In this document: positions 1 through 12,072 of the stretch, piece by piece
Numbering within the stretch: position 1 is the stretch's first letter
Layout: every line of letters starts with the position of its first letter
Assembly: GCF_000971175.1 (NCBI RefSeq)
Contig: NZ_BBLY01000001.1
Location: 793,709 to 857,708 of the forward strand
From: Demequina pelophila
Lineage (GTDB): Bacteria > Actinomycetota > Actinomycetes > Actinomycetales > Demequinaceae
Direction of reading: 5' to 3'
DNA: 64,000 bases
Program-made: the position numbers and the translations under genes
Notes under the pieces: generated by a model
The model's database searches: none
Seen by the model: the letters and a program-made list of their open reading frames with translations, nothing else
Told to the model about the DNA's origin: nothing

Positions 1-33
1 GTCGCCCGACCCGACCCGTGCATCGTCCCCCAA

Positions 34-1047
34 CTAGGAGGCCCCGGCCGTCGCCGGCTCGCTGCCCGCAAGGCGACGCGCAAGCACGGCGCACACAAGC
101 AGCTGTATCTGGTGGAAGAGGATCACGGGCAGGGCGACCGAGGCGGCCATCACGGGGCTGAACAGCACGCTCGCCATGGGCAGGCCGGTTGCGAGCGACT
201 TCTTGGAGCCGCACATGAGCAGGGCCACCCGGTCCGCGCGGTCGAGTCCCAGGCGCGCGCCGCCCGTCCACGTCAGGGCCAGCATGGCGGCGAGCAGCAC
301 CCCGCAGACCGCGGCCAGCGCGAGCAGCGTCCATGCGGTGACGCCGTCCCACGTGCCGGAGACCTGGGCCTCGGAGACGGCGCCGTAGGCGACCAGCACG
401 ATGGTGGCGCGGTCCGTCACCTTGGTGAGGGACTTGTGGCGGCGGATCCATGCGCCGATCCACCGTTCGACCACCTGCCCGAGCACGAAGGGCACGAGCA
501 GCATCATGAGGGTCTGCGAGACTCCCCCGCCCTCGCCCGCATGGCGCCCCGTGCTCACGATGAGGGCGCCCACGAGCAACGGGGTGAGCACGATGCCCAG
601 CACGTTCGAGACGGTGGCGCCGCAGATGGCCCCCGCGACGTTGCCGCGCGCGATCGACGTGAAGACCACGGAGGACTGCACCGTCGAGGGCAGCAGTGTC
701 AGGTAGAGCAGTCCCGTGCGCAGCTCGGGCGCGAGGACGGCGTCGGGCAGGAACGTCAGCACGATGCCGAACACGGGGAACACCACATACGTGGCGGCGA
801 GCATCGCCCCCTGCAGGCGCCAGTTCCGCAGGCCTGCGAGCACCTCCGTGGTGGGCATGCGGGCGCCGTAGAGGAAGAACAGCAGGACGATCGCCGCGCG
901 CGTGACCGTACCCAGGACGTCGGCGACACCGCCGCTCGCGGGCAGCAGGAGGCCCAGGACCAGGACGCCGACGATCATCGCCACGAGGGGGTCGATCCAC
1001 CCGACCGCCCTGCGCAGCACGCCGCCCCGTTCGTCCATGGGCCCCAT
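34..1047 (-). CDS. SBF-like (YfeH-type) bile acid:sodium symporter family protein
   Basis: The 337-residue protein is almost entirely hydrophobic, with about nine to ten membrane helices beginning near residue 18. It resembles the SBF-like branch of the bile acid/arsenite transporter superfamily, for example E. coli YfeH; motifs such as FFLYGARMP near the second helix and a late GSKKSLATGLP stretch are typical. Family members are secondary transporters in the cytoplasmic membrane; the substrate cannot be read from sequence. The start is either the ATG at 1047 or a second ATG at 1038, preceded by a G-rich ribosome site. It is divergent from the P-type ATPase at 1118, with a 70-bp gap. The family call is firm, the substrate unknown. 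Confidence 0.85.
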   Translation of the reverse strand: MGPMDERGGVLRRAVGWIDPLVAMIVGVLVLGLLLPASGGVADVLGTVTRAAIVLLFFLYGARMPTTEVLAGLRNWRLQGAMLAATYVVFPVFGIVLTFLPDAVLAPELRTGLLYLTLLPSTVQSSVVFTSIARGNVAGAICGATVSNVLGIVLTPLLVGALIVSTGRHAGEGGGVSQTLMMLLVPFVLGQVVERWIGAWIRRHKSLTKVTDRATIVLVAYGAVSEAQVSGTWDGVTAWTLLALAAVCGVLLAAMLALTWTGGARLGLDRADRVALLMCGSKKSLATGLPMASVLFSPVMAASVALPVILFHQIQLLVCAVLARRLAGSEPATAGAS

Positions 1048-1117
1048 CCAAGCGCATCGTCGCCTGGGACCGGGGCCACCTTTCGGGGCGGCCCCCGCCG
1101 CTTCCTAGGATGGGATC

Positions 1118-3814
<2,697 letters not shown>

Positions 3815-3843
3815 CGCCCGAGTGCGGGCAGAGCTCTCTCCCA

Positions 3844-5268
3844 TCACGCGAGAGCCGGTTGATCGAGGTCGAGGCGGATGGTTCCGCCCTGCAGCGCGCG
3901 CTGGTCGGGGGCATCGGGCGGCGGGAGGAACCAGGGCCTGCCGCCTCTCATCTCGAGCCGCCACTGGCTCTCGTGAAGCCTGACGTGACACCCGACGCAG
4001 AGCAGCACCCCGTTGGCCAGGTCGGTCGGGCCCCGGTGGGCCACCCATTCGTCCGCATGATGGGTCACGCACCATGACGGCGGCGCCAGGCACCAGGCAC
4101 AGCCCCCGTCGCGCTCGGCCAGCGCCCGCCGCTGCTGGGCGGTGAACAGCCGCCTCGCGCGACCCCAGTCCAGCGGCACGCTCGCCCCGCCCATGACCGC
4201 GGGGCGGATCTGCGCGTCCACCGTCATGAGGCGCAGGGTGCCCATGGTGATCGGGTCGGTGAGGTCGTCCACGCTGCCGAGCGAGAGGTCGTTCCTCAGC
4301 GCGGCCTCGTCGATGCGCACGACCACCTCGGTCGACACGCCCGATCCCGGCGCCTCGCAGCCCATTCCATGCCGGGCGAGCGACACGAGCGCGTCGACCC
4401 GGATCTGGGCTGCGGTCCTCTCGTCGCCCGTCCGCTCGTCGCGCCTGGCCTGGAACGCGTGCCGCACCTGCGCGTCGCACCACGCCATCAGGGGCGCGGC
4501 CGACGCCGCGTCCAGTCGACCGTGCACCACGGTCATCCCGTCCGCGTCCTTCGTGAACGTGAGGGACCGCCGCGCGCGGTGGCGTGCCTCCCGATCGGCC
4601 GCCTGCTCCCGCCGGCGGTCCGCCAGCACGGCCCGGCACGCGCGCCGCAACTCCTTGACGCTCACTCGCGCGGCCTTCGCCACCAGGCGTCCCTCGACGG
4701 CCGGCGCCTCGCCTGCCAGACGTGCCGCCGTGAGAGCCGGGGCGTCGTCGCCGTCGACATCCTCGGCCAACTCCTCGAGCGTCGCCTTCACCACGGACGC
4801 GGCCGCGACCGAGATGGTGCCATCGCTCAGTGCCGCGGCCAGCACCGCCCAGCGGGGAGGCGCCTGCCGGCGGGCCGAACCCGCCCGATTCTTGTCGTCG
4901 CCCTGGTCCTTGTCGGCGCCCCCGTCCCCCGCATCGTCCCCACCCGGGTTCGACCCTCCGCCGCCCAGCGCGGAGCCGGCCTCGATCAGCCGGCGGGCCT
5001 CCGCCTCGTCGACGCCCAGCTTCTTGGCGACCCTCTGAGCGCCCGCGCTCTCGCGCCGACGCGCTCCGCCCCAGGGGGAGGTCTCACGCTCGCGGCGCGA
5101 TGCATCGGCCGCGACGACCGCCGCCAGCACGTTGACCTGCCGGTGGAGGCACGCCACCGTCTCCTGCAGCACCTCGAATTCCTCGCCGGAGAGGTCCTCC
5201 ATCTCCGCGCCGTCGAGCCGGCGCGCGGCGGCCACCGCCGTGACCAGTCGCGCCGTCGAGAACCTCAT
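3844..5268 (-). CDS. DUF222 domain HNH endonuclease (13E12-type repeat family)
   Basis: This 474-residue protein has an N-terminal helical DUF222 region and a C-terminal HNH nuclease domain. The C-terminal 100 residues show CAWC, a THH pair, the LANGVLLCVGCH segment and a final HE, giving the two zinc-binding CxxC pairs and the catalytic histidines of the family. A low-complexity acidic Gly/Asp segment lies near residues 100-130. Such genes are multicopy in many actinobacteria and their role is unproven; a link with mobile introns or mobile elements is often inferred. It is convergent with the ATPase at 1118, with a 29-bp gap. Confidence 0.88.
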   Translation of the reverse strand: MRFSTARLVTAVAAARRLDGAEMEDLSGEEFEVLQETVACLHRQVNVLAAVVAADASRRERETSPWGGARRRESAGAQRVAKKLGVDEAEARRLIEAGSALGGGGSNPGGDDAGDGGADKDQGDDKNRAGSARRQAPPRWAVLAAALSDGTISVAAASVVKATLEELAEDVDGDDAPALTAARLAGEAPAVEGRLVAKAARVSVKELRRACRAVLADRRREQAADREARHRARRSLTFTKDADGMTVVHGRLDAASAAPLMAWCDAQVRHAFQARRDERTGDERTAAQIRVDALVSLARHGMGCEAPGSGVSTEVVVRIDEAALRNDLSLGSVDDLTDPITMGTLRLMTVDAQIRPAVMGGASVPLDWGRARRLFTAQQRRALAERDGGCAWCLAPPSWCVTHHADEWVAHRGPTDLANGVLLCVGCHVRLHESQWRLEMRGGRPWFLPPPDAPDQRALQGGTIRLDLDQPALA

Positions 5269-5343
5269 GACTCCATCCCATCACCACCCTCTGACATTCC
5301 CGACAAACCGGACGCCGGGTGTGGAAAAGGGGGATCGAGAGAT

Positions 5344-5373
5344 AGAGAGAGGGAGGGAGGAAGGGAGGGAGAG
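5344..5373 (+). repeat. Polypurine tract with a G-quadruplex pattern
   Basis: An unbroken A/G run lies in the gap between the DUF222 gene and the 3' end of the LCP gene. Within it, four GGG runs at 5351, 5355, 5363 and 5367 are separated by 1, 5 and 1 bases, which fits a G-quadruplex pattern on the plus strand. The facing LCP transcript carries the polypyrimidine complement. No function is established. Confidence 0.6.
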
Positions 5374-5380
5374 CCCCGCC

Positions 5381-6619
5381 CTACCCGACGCCACCCACGG
5401 TCTCGCCGGGCTCGAACGCGCCCGCGGCGATGTCCGCCCAGAACGCATCCTCGAGATCCGGATCGAGCAGCACGGTCGACCCGACGCCGGCCACCGAGTA
5501 CCCCATCGACCGGATGGGCGGCGTGCCGGTGACGGCGTCGCCGCCGAGCCCCGACCGCAGGTCCAGCGCCGCGCGTGCGAGATCGACCACGCCGGTCCCC
5601 TCGCTCACGGCGAAGGCATCGAGTCCCGCGGACGTCAGCCCCACCATCGTGAAGGGATTGAGCAGCGTCGCGGGGCTCAGCGCCTCGTTCGCGACCGCCG
5701 ACACGACCTGGCGCTGGCGCTGCGTGCGACCGATGTCGCCCAGCGGATCCGAGTACCGCATCCGCGAGAACGCGAGCGCGGTCTCGCCGTCGGCCTCGTG
5801 GCAGCCGGCCTCCCACTCGAGGCGGCTGCGCCAGTCCGAGACGTCCTCGTCGTAGCAGAGCTCCACGCCGCCCACCGCGTCGACCATGTCCGCGACGCCG
5901 TTGAAGCCCACCTCGAGGTACAGGTCGATGGTGAGGTTGGTGACGCCCTCGACCGTCTCGACCAGGAGCGGCGCGCCCCCGAACGCGAAGGAGGCGTTGA
6001 TCTTGTTCGCGCTGTGGCCCGGAATCTCGACATACGAGTCGCGCGGGATCGAGATCAGCGCGACCGGCCCCGACTCTGGCTTGTGCAGCACCATGATGGT
6101 GTCGGTGCGCGCGCCCTCGGTGCCGTCGTCGTCCCAGTCGTCGCGCGAGTCCGAGCCGACGATCAGATAGGTGCGCCCCGGCGTGTCCGCGGCGCCGCTC
6201 AGCGCGTCGACATGATTGATCTGCGAGGACGCCCAGAACGCGAAGACGCCCAGGCTGACCGCGACGAGCACCAGCAGCAGCGCGACGATCCTCAGGAACG
6301 ACGGGCGCCTCCTGCGCGGCTTGCGCTGAGGAGCGGGCGCCGGGGCCGGCTGGGTGCGGGGCGCCTGCTCCGCCCGGGACCGGGGACGATGCGCGGCCCC
6401 CTCTGCCGCCCCGCGCCCGTACGCGGCGGGACGGCCCGGCGAGGGCTGACCCTGGCGCGGCATCACCTGGGTGCGGTCGAGGTCCTCGCGCGGCGCGGCC
6501 CCCTGGGGCCGCTGCGGACGCGCCTTGCCCTGCGGCTGAATGGACGGCGGCATCGCGCGCGGGAACGCGGGCCGGCGCGGCGGCTCCTCGGGACGGGGAT
6601 CGCCAGTCGAGTCGGTCAT
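5381..6619 (-). CDS. LCP (LytR-CpsA-Psr) family cell-wall polymer ligase
   Basis: The predicted 412-residue type II membrane protein has a Pro/Arg-rich cytoplasmic tail (residues 1-105), one transmembrane helix (about 108-130) and an extracellular LCP domain (about 148-310). Seen motifs are YLIVGSDSRDD, ARTDTIMVLH, ISIPRDSYVEIPG, NASFAFGG and FSRMRYSDPLGDIGRTQRQ, which hold the arginines and aspartates that bind lipid pyrophosphate in this family. LCP enzymes transfer wall polymers such as teichoic acid or arabinogalactan from lipid carriers to peptidoglycan. I chose the ATG at 6619 (TDSTGDPRP) because the frame extends upstream without a plausible ribosome site. The gene appears to be transcribed alone. 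Confidence 0.9.
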   Translation of the reverse strand: MTDSTGDPRPEEPPRRPAFPRAMPPSIQPQGKARPQRPQGAAPREDLDRTQVMPRQGQPSPGRPAAYGRGAAEGAAHRPRSRAEQAPRTQPAPAPAPQRKPRRRRPSFLRIVALLLVLVAVSLGVFAFWASSQINHVDALSGAADTPGRTYLIVGSDSRDDWDDDGTEGARTDTIMVLHKPESGPVALISIPRDSYVEIPGHSANKINASFAFGGAPLLVETVEGVTNLTIDLYLEVGFNGVADMVDAVGGVELCYDEDVSDWRSRLEWEAGCHEADGETALAFSRMRYSDPLGDIGRTQRQRQVVSAVANEALSPATLLNPFTMVGLTSAGLDAFAVSEGTGVVDLARAALDLRSGLGGDAVTGTPPIRSMGYSVAGVGSTVLLDPDLEDAFWADIAAGAFEPGETVGGVG

Positions 6620-6881
6620 TGCCTGAGGGTAACCCGGGCCGATGCACGGGCGGGCCAGGCGGGTCCGAGTCGCCTTCACCTGGGGACGGGTTCGTGCCGG
6701 CCGCCCCTCGGCAGGCGGCAAGACCGCACAGGGATGGACGCCCGGCCGGGCATCAGGCCCGATGCCGCGCACGGGACCGCCGAACGGCACCAAACGGAGC
6801 AAACCTCTTGCGCTCACGGCGCGACTCGGGCATGATTCTGCCGTCCCCCTCTCCCCCGTGATCGCAACGGAGCCCTCACAC

Positions 6882-7079
6882 ATGCCCGCTCTCGAGCACG
6901 CCTTCAGCCGCGGTGGCGCCGGCATCACCTATCTGCGACAGATCTCGGCCGCCCGAGGCATCCCGATCTCCCTGAGCTTCGTCGGCGGCAGCCTGCTGGC
7001 GTCGTCCCTGTTCTCGGCCTGCGAGACGCTCGGACTGCGCACCTCCGAGGTGCTCGCCCAGTTCGACCGCGCCGCCTAG
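6882..7079 (+). CDS. Small hypothetical protein
   Basis: A 65-residue reading frame starts at ATG 6882, with CGGAG about 10 bases upstream. It codes for a short, mildly amphipathic protein (start PALEHAFSRGG, end EVLAQFDRAA) with a hydrophobic middle near residues 32-46. I recognise no family. GC3-rich codon use over its length and its fit in the gap between the LCP and LacI genes support coding. The longer frame starting at 6642 has composition unlike a protein in its first 80 codons. A DNA-binding or accessory role cannot be claimed. Confidence 0.4.
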   Translation: MPALEHAFSRGGAGITYLRQISAARGIPISLSFVGGSLLASSLFSACETLGLRTSEVLAQFDRAA

Positions 7080-7100
7080 TCTCCCCGCGGCGCGCGCCGC

Positions 7101-8111
7101 CTACCGCCCGGTCGACTCCCGCACCACCAGGTCCGGCGCGAACACCACGTGGCGAGGCGCCTCGCCCTTGGCCCGCGACGCCTCCTCCAGCATGAGCTCG
7201 ACGGCGGTCGCGCCGATGAGCCCGCGCGGCTGCCGCACGGAGGTGATGGGCACCACCGCAGAGGCGGCGAAGGAGATGTCGTCGTAGCCGACGATCGCGA
7301 CCTCGTCGGGCACGCGGATGGGATCGTCTCCAAAGAGCATGGCGCGCTCGACGCCGATCGCGAGCAGGTCGTTGGCCGCCACCACGCCGTCGATGCGCCC
7401 CTCCCGCACGAGCGGGCGCAGCGCCTCCCCGGCGCGACGGCCCTCCTCGAGGGACATCTCGTCCGTACCGAAGAGCTGGATGGTGCCGCCGTGGTGCGCG
7501 CGCACGGCGTCGGAGGCGCCCCTGAAGCGGTCGGCGACCTGACCGATGCGCAGGGGTCCGCCCACGAACGCGAGGCGCGTCCTGCCCGTGTCGAGCAGGT
7601 GCTGGGCGGCAAGGCCCCCGCCCGCGACATCGTCGACGGACACGGAGGCGAAACGCGGCTGGTCCGCGCCGCGGTCGACCAGCACCACGGGGATGCCGCG
7701 CCTGCGCAGCTCCTCGAGGCGCGCGAAGTCGTCCTCGGCGGGCGTGATCAGCACGCCGCTGACGCGCTGACGCTCGAAGACGTCCAGGTGCCGGGCCTCG
7801 CGCTCGGGAGACTCGTCGGAGTTGGCGAGGAAGACGGTCAGCCCCTCCTCCTCGGCGCGCGCCTCGGCGCCCCTCGCGACGTCGGTGAAGAAGGGGTTGC
7901 TCACGTCGAGCACGACCAGCGCGAGACTGTGGCTCCTGCCCACGCGCAGCTGCTGCGCCGCCGCGTTGGGGACGTATCCGAGCTCCTCGATCGCGGCGCG
8001 AACCTTCTCCACCGTCGCGGCCTTGACGTGGTCGGGGCGGTTGAGGACGTTGGAGACGGTGCCCACGGACACGCCCGCCAGCGCCGCCACCTCCTTGACA
8101 CTCGCGGCCAC
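7101..8111 (-). CDS. LacI-family regulator, probable rhamnose utilisation repressor
   Basis: This 336-residue regulator has an N-terminal LacI helix-turn-helix (SVKEVAALAGVSVGTVSNVLN, about residues 4-23) followed by a periplasmic-binding-protein-like effector domain. The GTG at 8111 is chosen because AGGAAG lies about 8 bases upstream and the HTH begins right after it. The gene is divergent from rhaT-rhaP-rhaQ-rhaS. A partly conserved operator (TGAATGGTTTCA, 8171-8182) lies in its own leader and an exact TGAATCGTTTCA at 8359 in the facing promoter. I infer that it represses the rhamnose genes and itself, with rhamnose or a derivative as inducer. The second LacI at 19698 is an alternative owner of these sites. 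Confidence 0.9.
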   Translation of the reverse strand: MAASVKEVAALAGVSVGTVSNVLNRPDHVKAATVEKVRAAIEELGYVPNAAAQQLRVGRSHSLALVVLDVSNPFFTDVARGAEARAEEEGLTVFLANSDESPEREARHLDVFERQRVSGVLITPAEDDFARLEELRRRGIPVVLVDRGADQPRFASVSVDDVAGGGLAAQHLLDTGRTRLAFVGGPLRIGQVADRFRGASDAVRAHHGGTIQLFGTDEMSLEEGRRAGEALRPLVREGRIDGVVAANDLLAIGVERAMLFGDDPIRVPDEVAIVGYDDISFAASAVVPITSVRQPRGLIGATAVELMLEEASRAKGEAPRHVVFAPDLVVRESTGR

Positions 8112-8170
8112 GCCACCACTTCCTCGACTCGATCCTCCATGCACCGCACGCCGCGGGCATGCGGCGGTCA

Positions 8171-8182
8171 TGAATGGTTTCA
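8171..8182. promoter_or_regulatory. Variant LacI operator upstream of the lacI-type gene
   Basis: TGAATGGTTTCA differs by one base from the exact 12-mer found four times near rhamnose genes. It lies 60 bp upstream of the GTG start of the LacI gene, a position suited to autoregulation. Confidence 0.5.
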
Positions 8183-8318
8183 CAGTCCTACCACACGCTC
8201 CCGAACCGGCGCGAACGCCTGCGCCCCGGCCGCGACCGCGTGGCGACAACCGGAGACGGCCCCCGTGCACCGCAAGCCACGCTCCCCCACATCGTTATGG
8301 CGCCGTGACATGCGAGAG

Positions 8319-8370
8319 TTGACCGGTTCAAGTGACCCACGCTAGGTTCGAACAATCCTGAATCGTTTCA
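8319..8370 (+). promoter_or_regulatory. rhaT promoter with downstream LacI operator
   Basis: A -35-like TTGACC (8319-8324) and a -10-like TAGGTT (8343-8348) are 18 bases apart. The operator TGAATCGTTTCA follows at 8359-8370, over the expected start region. The same order occurs before rhaI at 13212-13253. Repressor binding there would block transcription initiation. Confidence 0.65.
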
Positions 8371-8407
8371 CGATGACGTGAGAGATTCCGCACGGGAAAG
8401 GTCGACG

Positions 8408-9934
8408 ATGACAGATTCCTCAGCCGCCTCGAGGTCGGGCCCCACGCTCGTCCTGGACAAGGTGGCGAAGTCCTTCGGACAGGTCGTGGCGCTCAAGTCC
8501 GGCAGCCTAGAACTGGAGAACGGCTCGATCCACGCGCTGATCGGAGAGAACGGCGCCGGCAAGTCCACGATCGTGAAGATCATCGCCGGCCTCTATCAGC
8601 GCGACTCGGGCCGCTTCGAGTACCTGGGCGAGCCGGTGGACTTCACGACGACGGCCCAGTCGAAGGACGCGGGCATCGCGGTTATCTACCAGGAGCCCAC
8701 GCTGTTCCCCGACCTCAGCGTCACGGAGAACATCTTCATGGGCCGCCAGCCCACCCTCTCGATGGGCCGCATCGACCGCAAGGCGATGCGCGAGGAGACC
8801 GAGCGCCTGTTCGAGCAGCTCGGGGTGCGCGTGGACCCCGACCACCCCACCCGCGGGCTCTCGATCGCGGACCAGCAGCTCGTCGAGATCGCGAAGGCCA
8901 TCTCGCTCGACGCGCGCGTGCTCATCATGGACGAGCCCACGGCGGCCCTGAGCGGGGTCGAGGTCGAGCGCCTCTTCGCCGTCGCCCGTGGCCTCCGCGA
9001 CGAGGGGCGCGCGCTGATGTTCATCTCGCACCGCTTCGACGAGGTGTTCGCGCTGTGCGACACCGTCACCGTGATGCGCGACGGCGAATACATCGCCACG
9101 TCCGCGATCGCGGAGACGTCCGTCGACGCCCTGGTGCGCCAGATGGTCGGCCGCGACGTCACCAACATGTTCCCCAAGGAGGTCGCGGAGATCGGCGAGG
9201 TCGCGATGTCCGTCGAGGGCCTCACCCGCACCGGCGTGTTCCACGACGTGTCGTTCGAGGTCCGCTCCGGGGAGATCCTGGCGCTCGCGGGCCTCGTCGG
9301 CGCGGGGCGCAGTGAGATCGTCCGCGCCGCGTTCGGCGTCGACCCTTATGACGAGGGCACCGTGACGGTCGCCGGCGCCCGACTGCGCCCGGGAGACCCC
9401 TCCGCGGCGATGGCGCACGGGGTCGCGCTCATCCCCGAGGACCGCCGCAAGCAGGGCGCCGTGCTGGAGTCCGGCATCGCACGCAACATCACCCTGGCGA
9501 CGCGCGGCCGCCTCGCTCGCGGCGGCCTGATCTGGAACGCCCTCGAGAACGACTCCGCCCAGGAGTGGGCGTCGAGGCTCGAGGTCAAGGCCACCGCCCT
9601 CGACACCCTCGCCGGCACCCTGTCGGGCGGCAACCAGCAGAAGGTCGTCATCGCGAAGTGGCTCGCCACCGAGCCGCGGGTGCTCATCGTCGACGAGCCC
9701 ACGCGCGGCATCGACGTGGGCACCAAGGCGGAGGTCCACCGCCTCCTGTCCGACCTCGCGGGCCAGGGCCTCGCGATCATCACGATCTCCTCGGAGCTGC
9801 CCGAGGTGCTGGGCATGGCGGATCGGGTGCTCGTGGTGCACGAGGGCCGGATCACCGGGGAGTTCTCGCGCGAGGAGGCCACCCCCGAGGCCGTGATGCA
9901 TGCCGCGACCCACAAGCTGGAGGACGTCCGATGA
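8408..9934 (+). CDS. rhaT: Rhamnose ABC importer, duplicated ATP-binding subunit
   Basis: This 508-residue protein holds two fused ABC ATPase domains, as in RbsA/XylG-type CUT2 importers. Domain 1 has Walker [10 protein letters not shown] and Walker [11 protein letters not shown]. Domain 2 has a degenerate Walker A (GLVGAGRSE), signature LSGGNQQK and [13 protein letters not shown], the usual asymmetric pattern. It powers sugar uptake with the permeases at 9931 and 10958 and the binding protein at 12073. The ATG at 8408 follows GGAAAGG. Its stop overlaps the next start (ATGA). The rhamnose assignment comes from the adjacent rhaI, rhaM and rhaB and the shared operator. The symbol follows rhizobial usage and is not the E. 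coli RhaT symporter. Confidence 0.9.
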   Translation: MTDSSAASRSGPTLVLDKVAKSFGQVVALKSGSLELENGSIHALIGENGAGKSTIVKIIAGLYQRDSGRFEYLGEPVDFTTTAQSKDAGIAVIYQEPTLFPDLSVTENIFMGRQPTLSMGRIDRKAMREETERLFEQLGVRVDPDHPTRGLSIADQQLVEIAKAISLDARVLIMDEPTAALSGVEVERLFAVARGLRDEGRALMFISHRFDEVFALCDTVTVMRDGEYIATSAIAETSVDALVRQMVGRDVTNMFPKEVAEIGEVAMSVEGLTRTGVFHDVSFEVRSGEILALAGLVGAGRSEIVRAAFGVDPYDEGTVTVAGARLRPGDPSAAMAHGVALIPEDRRKQGAVLESGIARNITLATRGRLARGGLIWNALENDSAQEWASRLEVKATALDTLAGTLSGGNQQKVVIAKWLATEPRVLIVDEPTRGIDVGTKAEVHRLLSDLAGQGLAIITISSELPEVLGMADRVLVVHEGRITGEFSREEATPEAVMHAATHKLEDVR

Positions 9935-10965
9935 CGCTGACCGACTCGCGCGCGGCCGCCACCGGCTTCGCCTCACGCACCCTGTCGCTGCTCAAGCAGC
10001 GCGAGGTGGGGATCTTCGCGGCCTTCGCGCTCGTGGTGATCGTCACGACCATCAGGAACCCGAACTTCCTGTTCTCGAACGACGGCTTCCGCGACCTGCT
10101 CGTGACGCCGTCGCTGCTGCTGCTCGTCGCGGTCGGGCAGGCGATGGTCATCATCACGCGCAACGTCGACCTGTCGGTCGGCTCGGTCATGGGCCTGACC
10201 GCCTACCTGGTGGGCACCCTGTTCCGCGACTTCTCCGCGATGCCGTGGCCGCTGGCCTTCGTGATCGGCATCGCCTTTGGCGGCGCGCTCGGCCTGGTCA
10301 ACGGGCTGCTGGTGGCGTTCGCGAAGGTGCCCAGCCTGGTCATCACGCTGGGCACGCTGTACGCCTATCGAGGCATCAACGTGATGTGGACGGGTTCGGA
10401 CCGCATCAACGCCTCGGACATGCCCGCCGACTTCCTCGCGCTGGGCACCAGCTCGATCGCGCGCATCCCGTACATCACGATCATCGCGCTCGTGGTCCTC
10501 GCTGCCGCCGGCTGGTACATGTTCACCCAGCGCGCCGGCCGGGAGTACTACGCGATGGGCTCCGACCCGGACGCGGCGACGCTCTACGGGCTCAAGGTGC
10601 GCCGCCGCCTCATCACGGCGTTCGTGGTCTCCGGCGCGCTCGCCGGCCTCGCCGGCGTGGTCTACGCCGCGCGATACGGCACCGTGAGCTCCCAGGTGGG
10701 CGTGGGCTACGAGCTCCAGGCCGTCGGCGCGGCGGTGATCGGCGGCGTCGCGATCTTCGGCGGCTCCGGCACGGTCTTCGGGGCCGCGATCGGCGCCTTC
10801 CTCCTCATCACCATCAACCGCGCCCTGCCGGTCGTCGGGGTCCAGGACTTTTGGCAGCAGGCCGTGGTCGGCACGCTCATCATCGGCGCGATCGTGCTCG
10901 ACCGCCTCGCCGCCAACCGACAGGAACGCCAGCTCGCGGCGGATAGGGAGAGCTCCCGTGACTAG
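9931..10965 (+). CDS. rhaP: Rhamnose ABC importer permease
   Basis: This 344-residue inner-membrane permease of the CUT2/BPD_transp_2 family has about eight to ten helices. The [15 protein letters not shown] segment (near residue 70) and the [15 protein letters not shown] segment near the C-terminus are typical of RbsC/XylH-like proteins. The start overlaps the rhaT stop by 4 bp, implying translational coupling. It pairs with the homologous permease at 10958 to form a heterodimeric channel, as in rhizobial RhaP/RhaQ. Confidence 0.9.
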   Translation: MTLTDSRAAATGFASRTLSLLKQREVGIFAAFALVVIVTTIRNPNFLFSNDGFRDLLVTPSLLLLVAVGQAMVIITRNVDLSVGSVMGLTAYLVGTLFRDFSAMPWPLAFVIGIAFGGALGLVNGLLVAFAKVPSLVITLGTLYAYRGINVMWTGSDRINASDMPADFLALGTSSIARIPYITIIALVVLAAAGWYMFTQRAGREYYAMGSDPDAATLYGLKVRRRLITAFVVSGALAGLAGVVYAARYGTVSSQVGVGYELQAVGAAVIGGVAIFGGSGTVFGAAIGAFLLITINRALPVVGVQDFWQQAVVGTLIIGAIVLDRLAANRQERQLAADRESSRD

Positions 10966-12007
10966 CACCATCCTGACCTCGTCTCAGGCGCGGTCCTACG
11001 CCGAGTTCCAGCAGCCGCTGTGGAGGCGCATGCTGTTCACGCGCGAGATGGCCGTGTACGCCGCTCTCGTCGCCGTCATGCTGGTGGCGAGCCTCACGGT
11101 GAAGAACTTCGCCGCCCCGATCACCGCCACCTACCTGCTCCTCGACGTCGCGGCGATCCTGCTCATGGCGCTGCCCATGACCCTGGTCATCACCACCGGC
11201 GAGATCGACCTGTCCGTCGCCTCCGTGGTGGGGCTGTCCTCGGTGCTCACGGGCGTGCTCTACGAGGCCGGGCTGCCGTTCGCCCTCGCGGCCCTGCTCG
11301 CGATCGCCGCGGGCGCCGTCGCCGGCTCCATCAACGGCCTGCTCGTCACCAAGGTGGGCCTGCCGTCTCTCGCGGTGACCATCGGCACGCTCGCGCTGTT
11401 CCGCGGCCTGGCCGTGGGGCTGCTGGGCACCACCGCGATCACCAGCTTCCCGCAGGAGTGGCGCGACCTCGCCACCTCCAAGATCCCGGGCACCCCGATC
11501 CCGAGCGTGATGATCCTGTTCGGGGTCCTCGCGGTCGCCTTCGCGGTGCTCCTGCACTTCACGCCGTTCGGCCGCGGCATCTACGCGATCGGCCAGTCGA
11601 AGGAGGCGGCGCACTTCTCCGGCGTCCGCGTCGAGCGGACCAAGCTGATCCTGTTCATCCTGAGCGGCGCCGTCGCGGCCCTCGCCGGCGTCTACTACAC
11701 CCTGCGCTACGGCAGCGCGCGTGGCGACAATGCGATGGGCCTGGAGCTCGGCGTGATCGCGGCGGTGCTGCTCGGCGGCGTCTCGATCTTCGGCGGCCGC
11801 GGCGCCCTGCACGGGCCGATCGCCGGCGTCCTCCTCATCGGCGTCATGGCGAGCGCGCTGCGCCTCGCGAACATCACCTCCGACGTCATCAACGTCATCA
11901 CCGGCACCCTGCTCATCCTGTCGGTGGTGTCGCCAAGCGTCCTCGCCTGGAACAGTTCGCGCCGCGCGCGGGCACGGGCGAGGAAGGAAGGGTCCGCGTC
12001 CGGATAG
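10958..12007 (+). CDS. rhaQ: Rhamnose ABC importer permease, second subunit
   Basis: This 349-residue CUT2 permease is related to the preceding one. TGEIDLSVASVVGLSSVL (near residue 80) and LLGGVSIFGGRGALHGP near the end mark the family. The GTG start at 10958 overlaps the end of rhaP by 8 bp, and the ribosome site GGGAG lies inside rhaP. A 65-bp gap then separates it from the binding protein, which has its own strong AAGGAG site. Which permease is P and which is Q is assigned by order only. Confidence 0.88.
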   Translation: MTSTILTSSQARSYAEFQQPLWRRMLFTREMAVYAALVAVMLVASLTVKNFAAPITATYLLLDVAAILLMALPMTLVITTGEIDLSVASVVGLSSVLTGVLYEAGLPFALAALLAIAAGAVAGSINGLLVTKVGLPSLAVTIGTLALFRGLAVGLLGTTAITSFPQEWRDLATSKIPGTPIPSVMILFGVLAVAFAVLLHFTPFGRGIYAIGQSKEAAHFSGVRVERTKLILFILSGAVAALAGVYYTLRYGSARGDNAMGLELGVIAAVLLGGVSIFGGRGALHGPIAGVLLIGVMASALRLANITSDVINVITGTLLILSVVSPSVLAWNSSRRARARARKEGSASG

Positions 12008-12072
12008 GACGCGCGTCCCGGGCAGTCCCCCTTGCACGACCGTGCGGGGCCCACAAAGAAGGAGAGAGAACG

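Noticed and set aside
3833-3855. Terminator between ATPase copy 1 and the DUF222 gene
   Set aside because: Only a six-base stem (GCTCTC/GAGAGC) overlapping the DUF222 stop codon; too weak to call.
8345-8360. GGTTCGAAC resembling a tRNA T-arm
   Set aside because: No acceptor stem, D-arm or anticodon arm can be built around it; it lies in the rhaT promoter.
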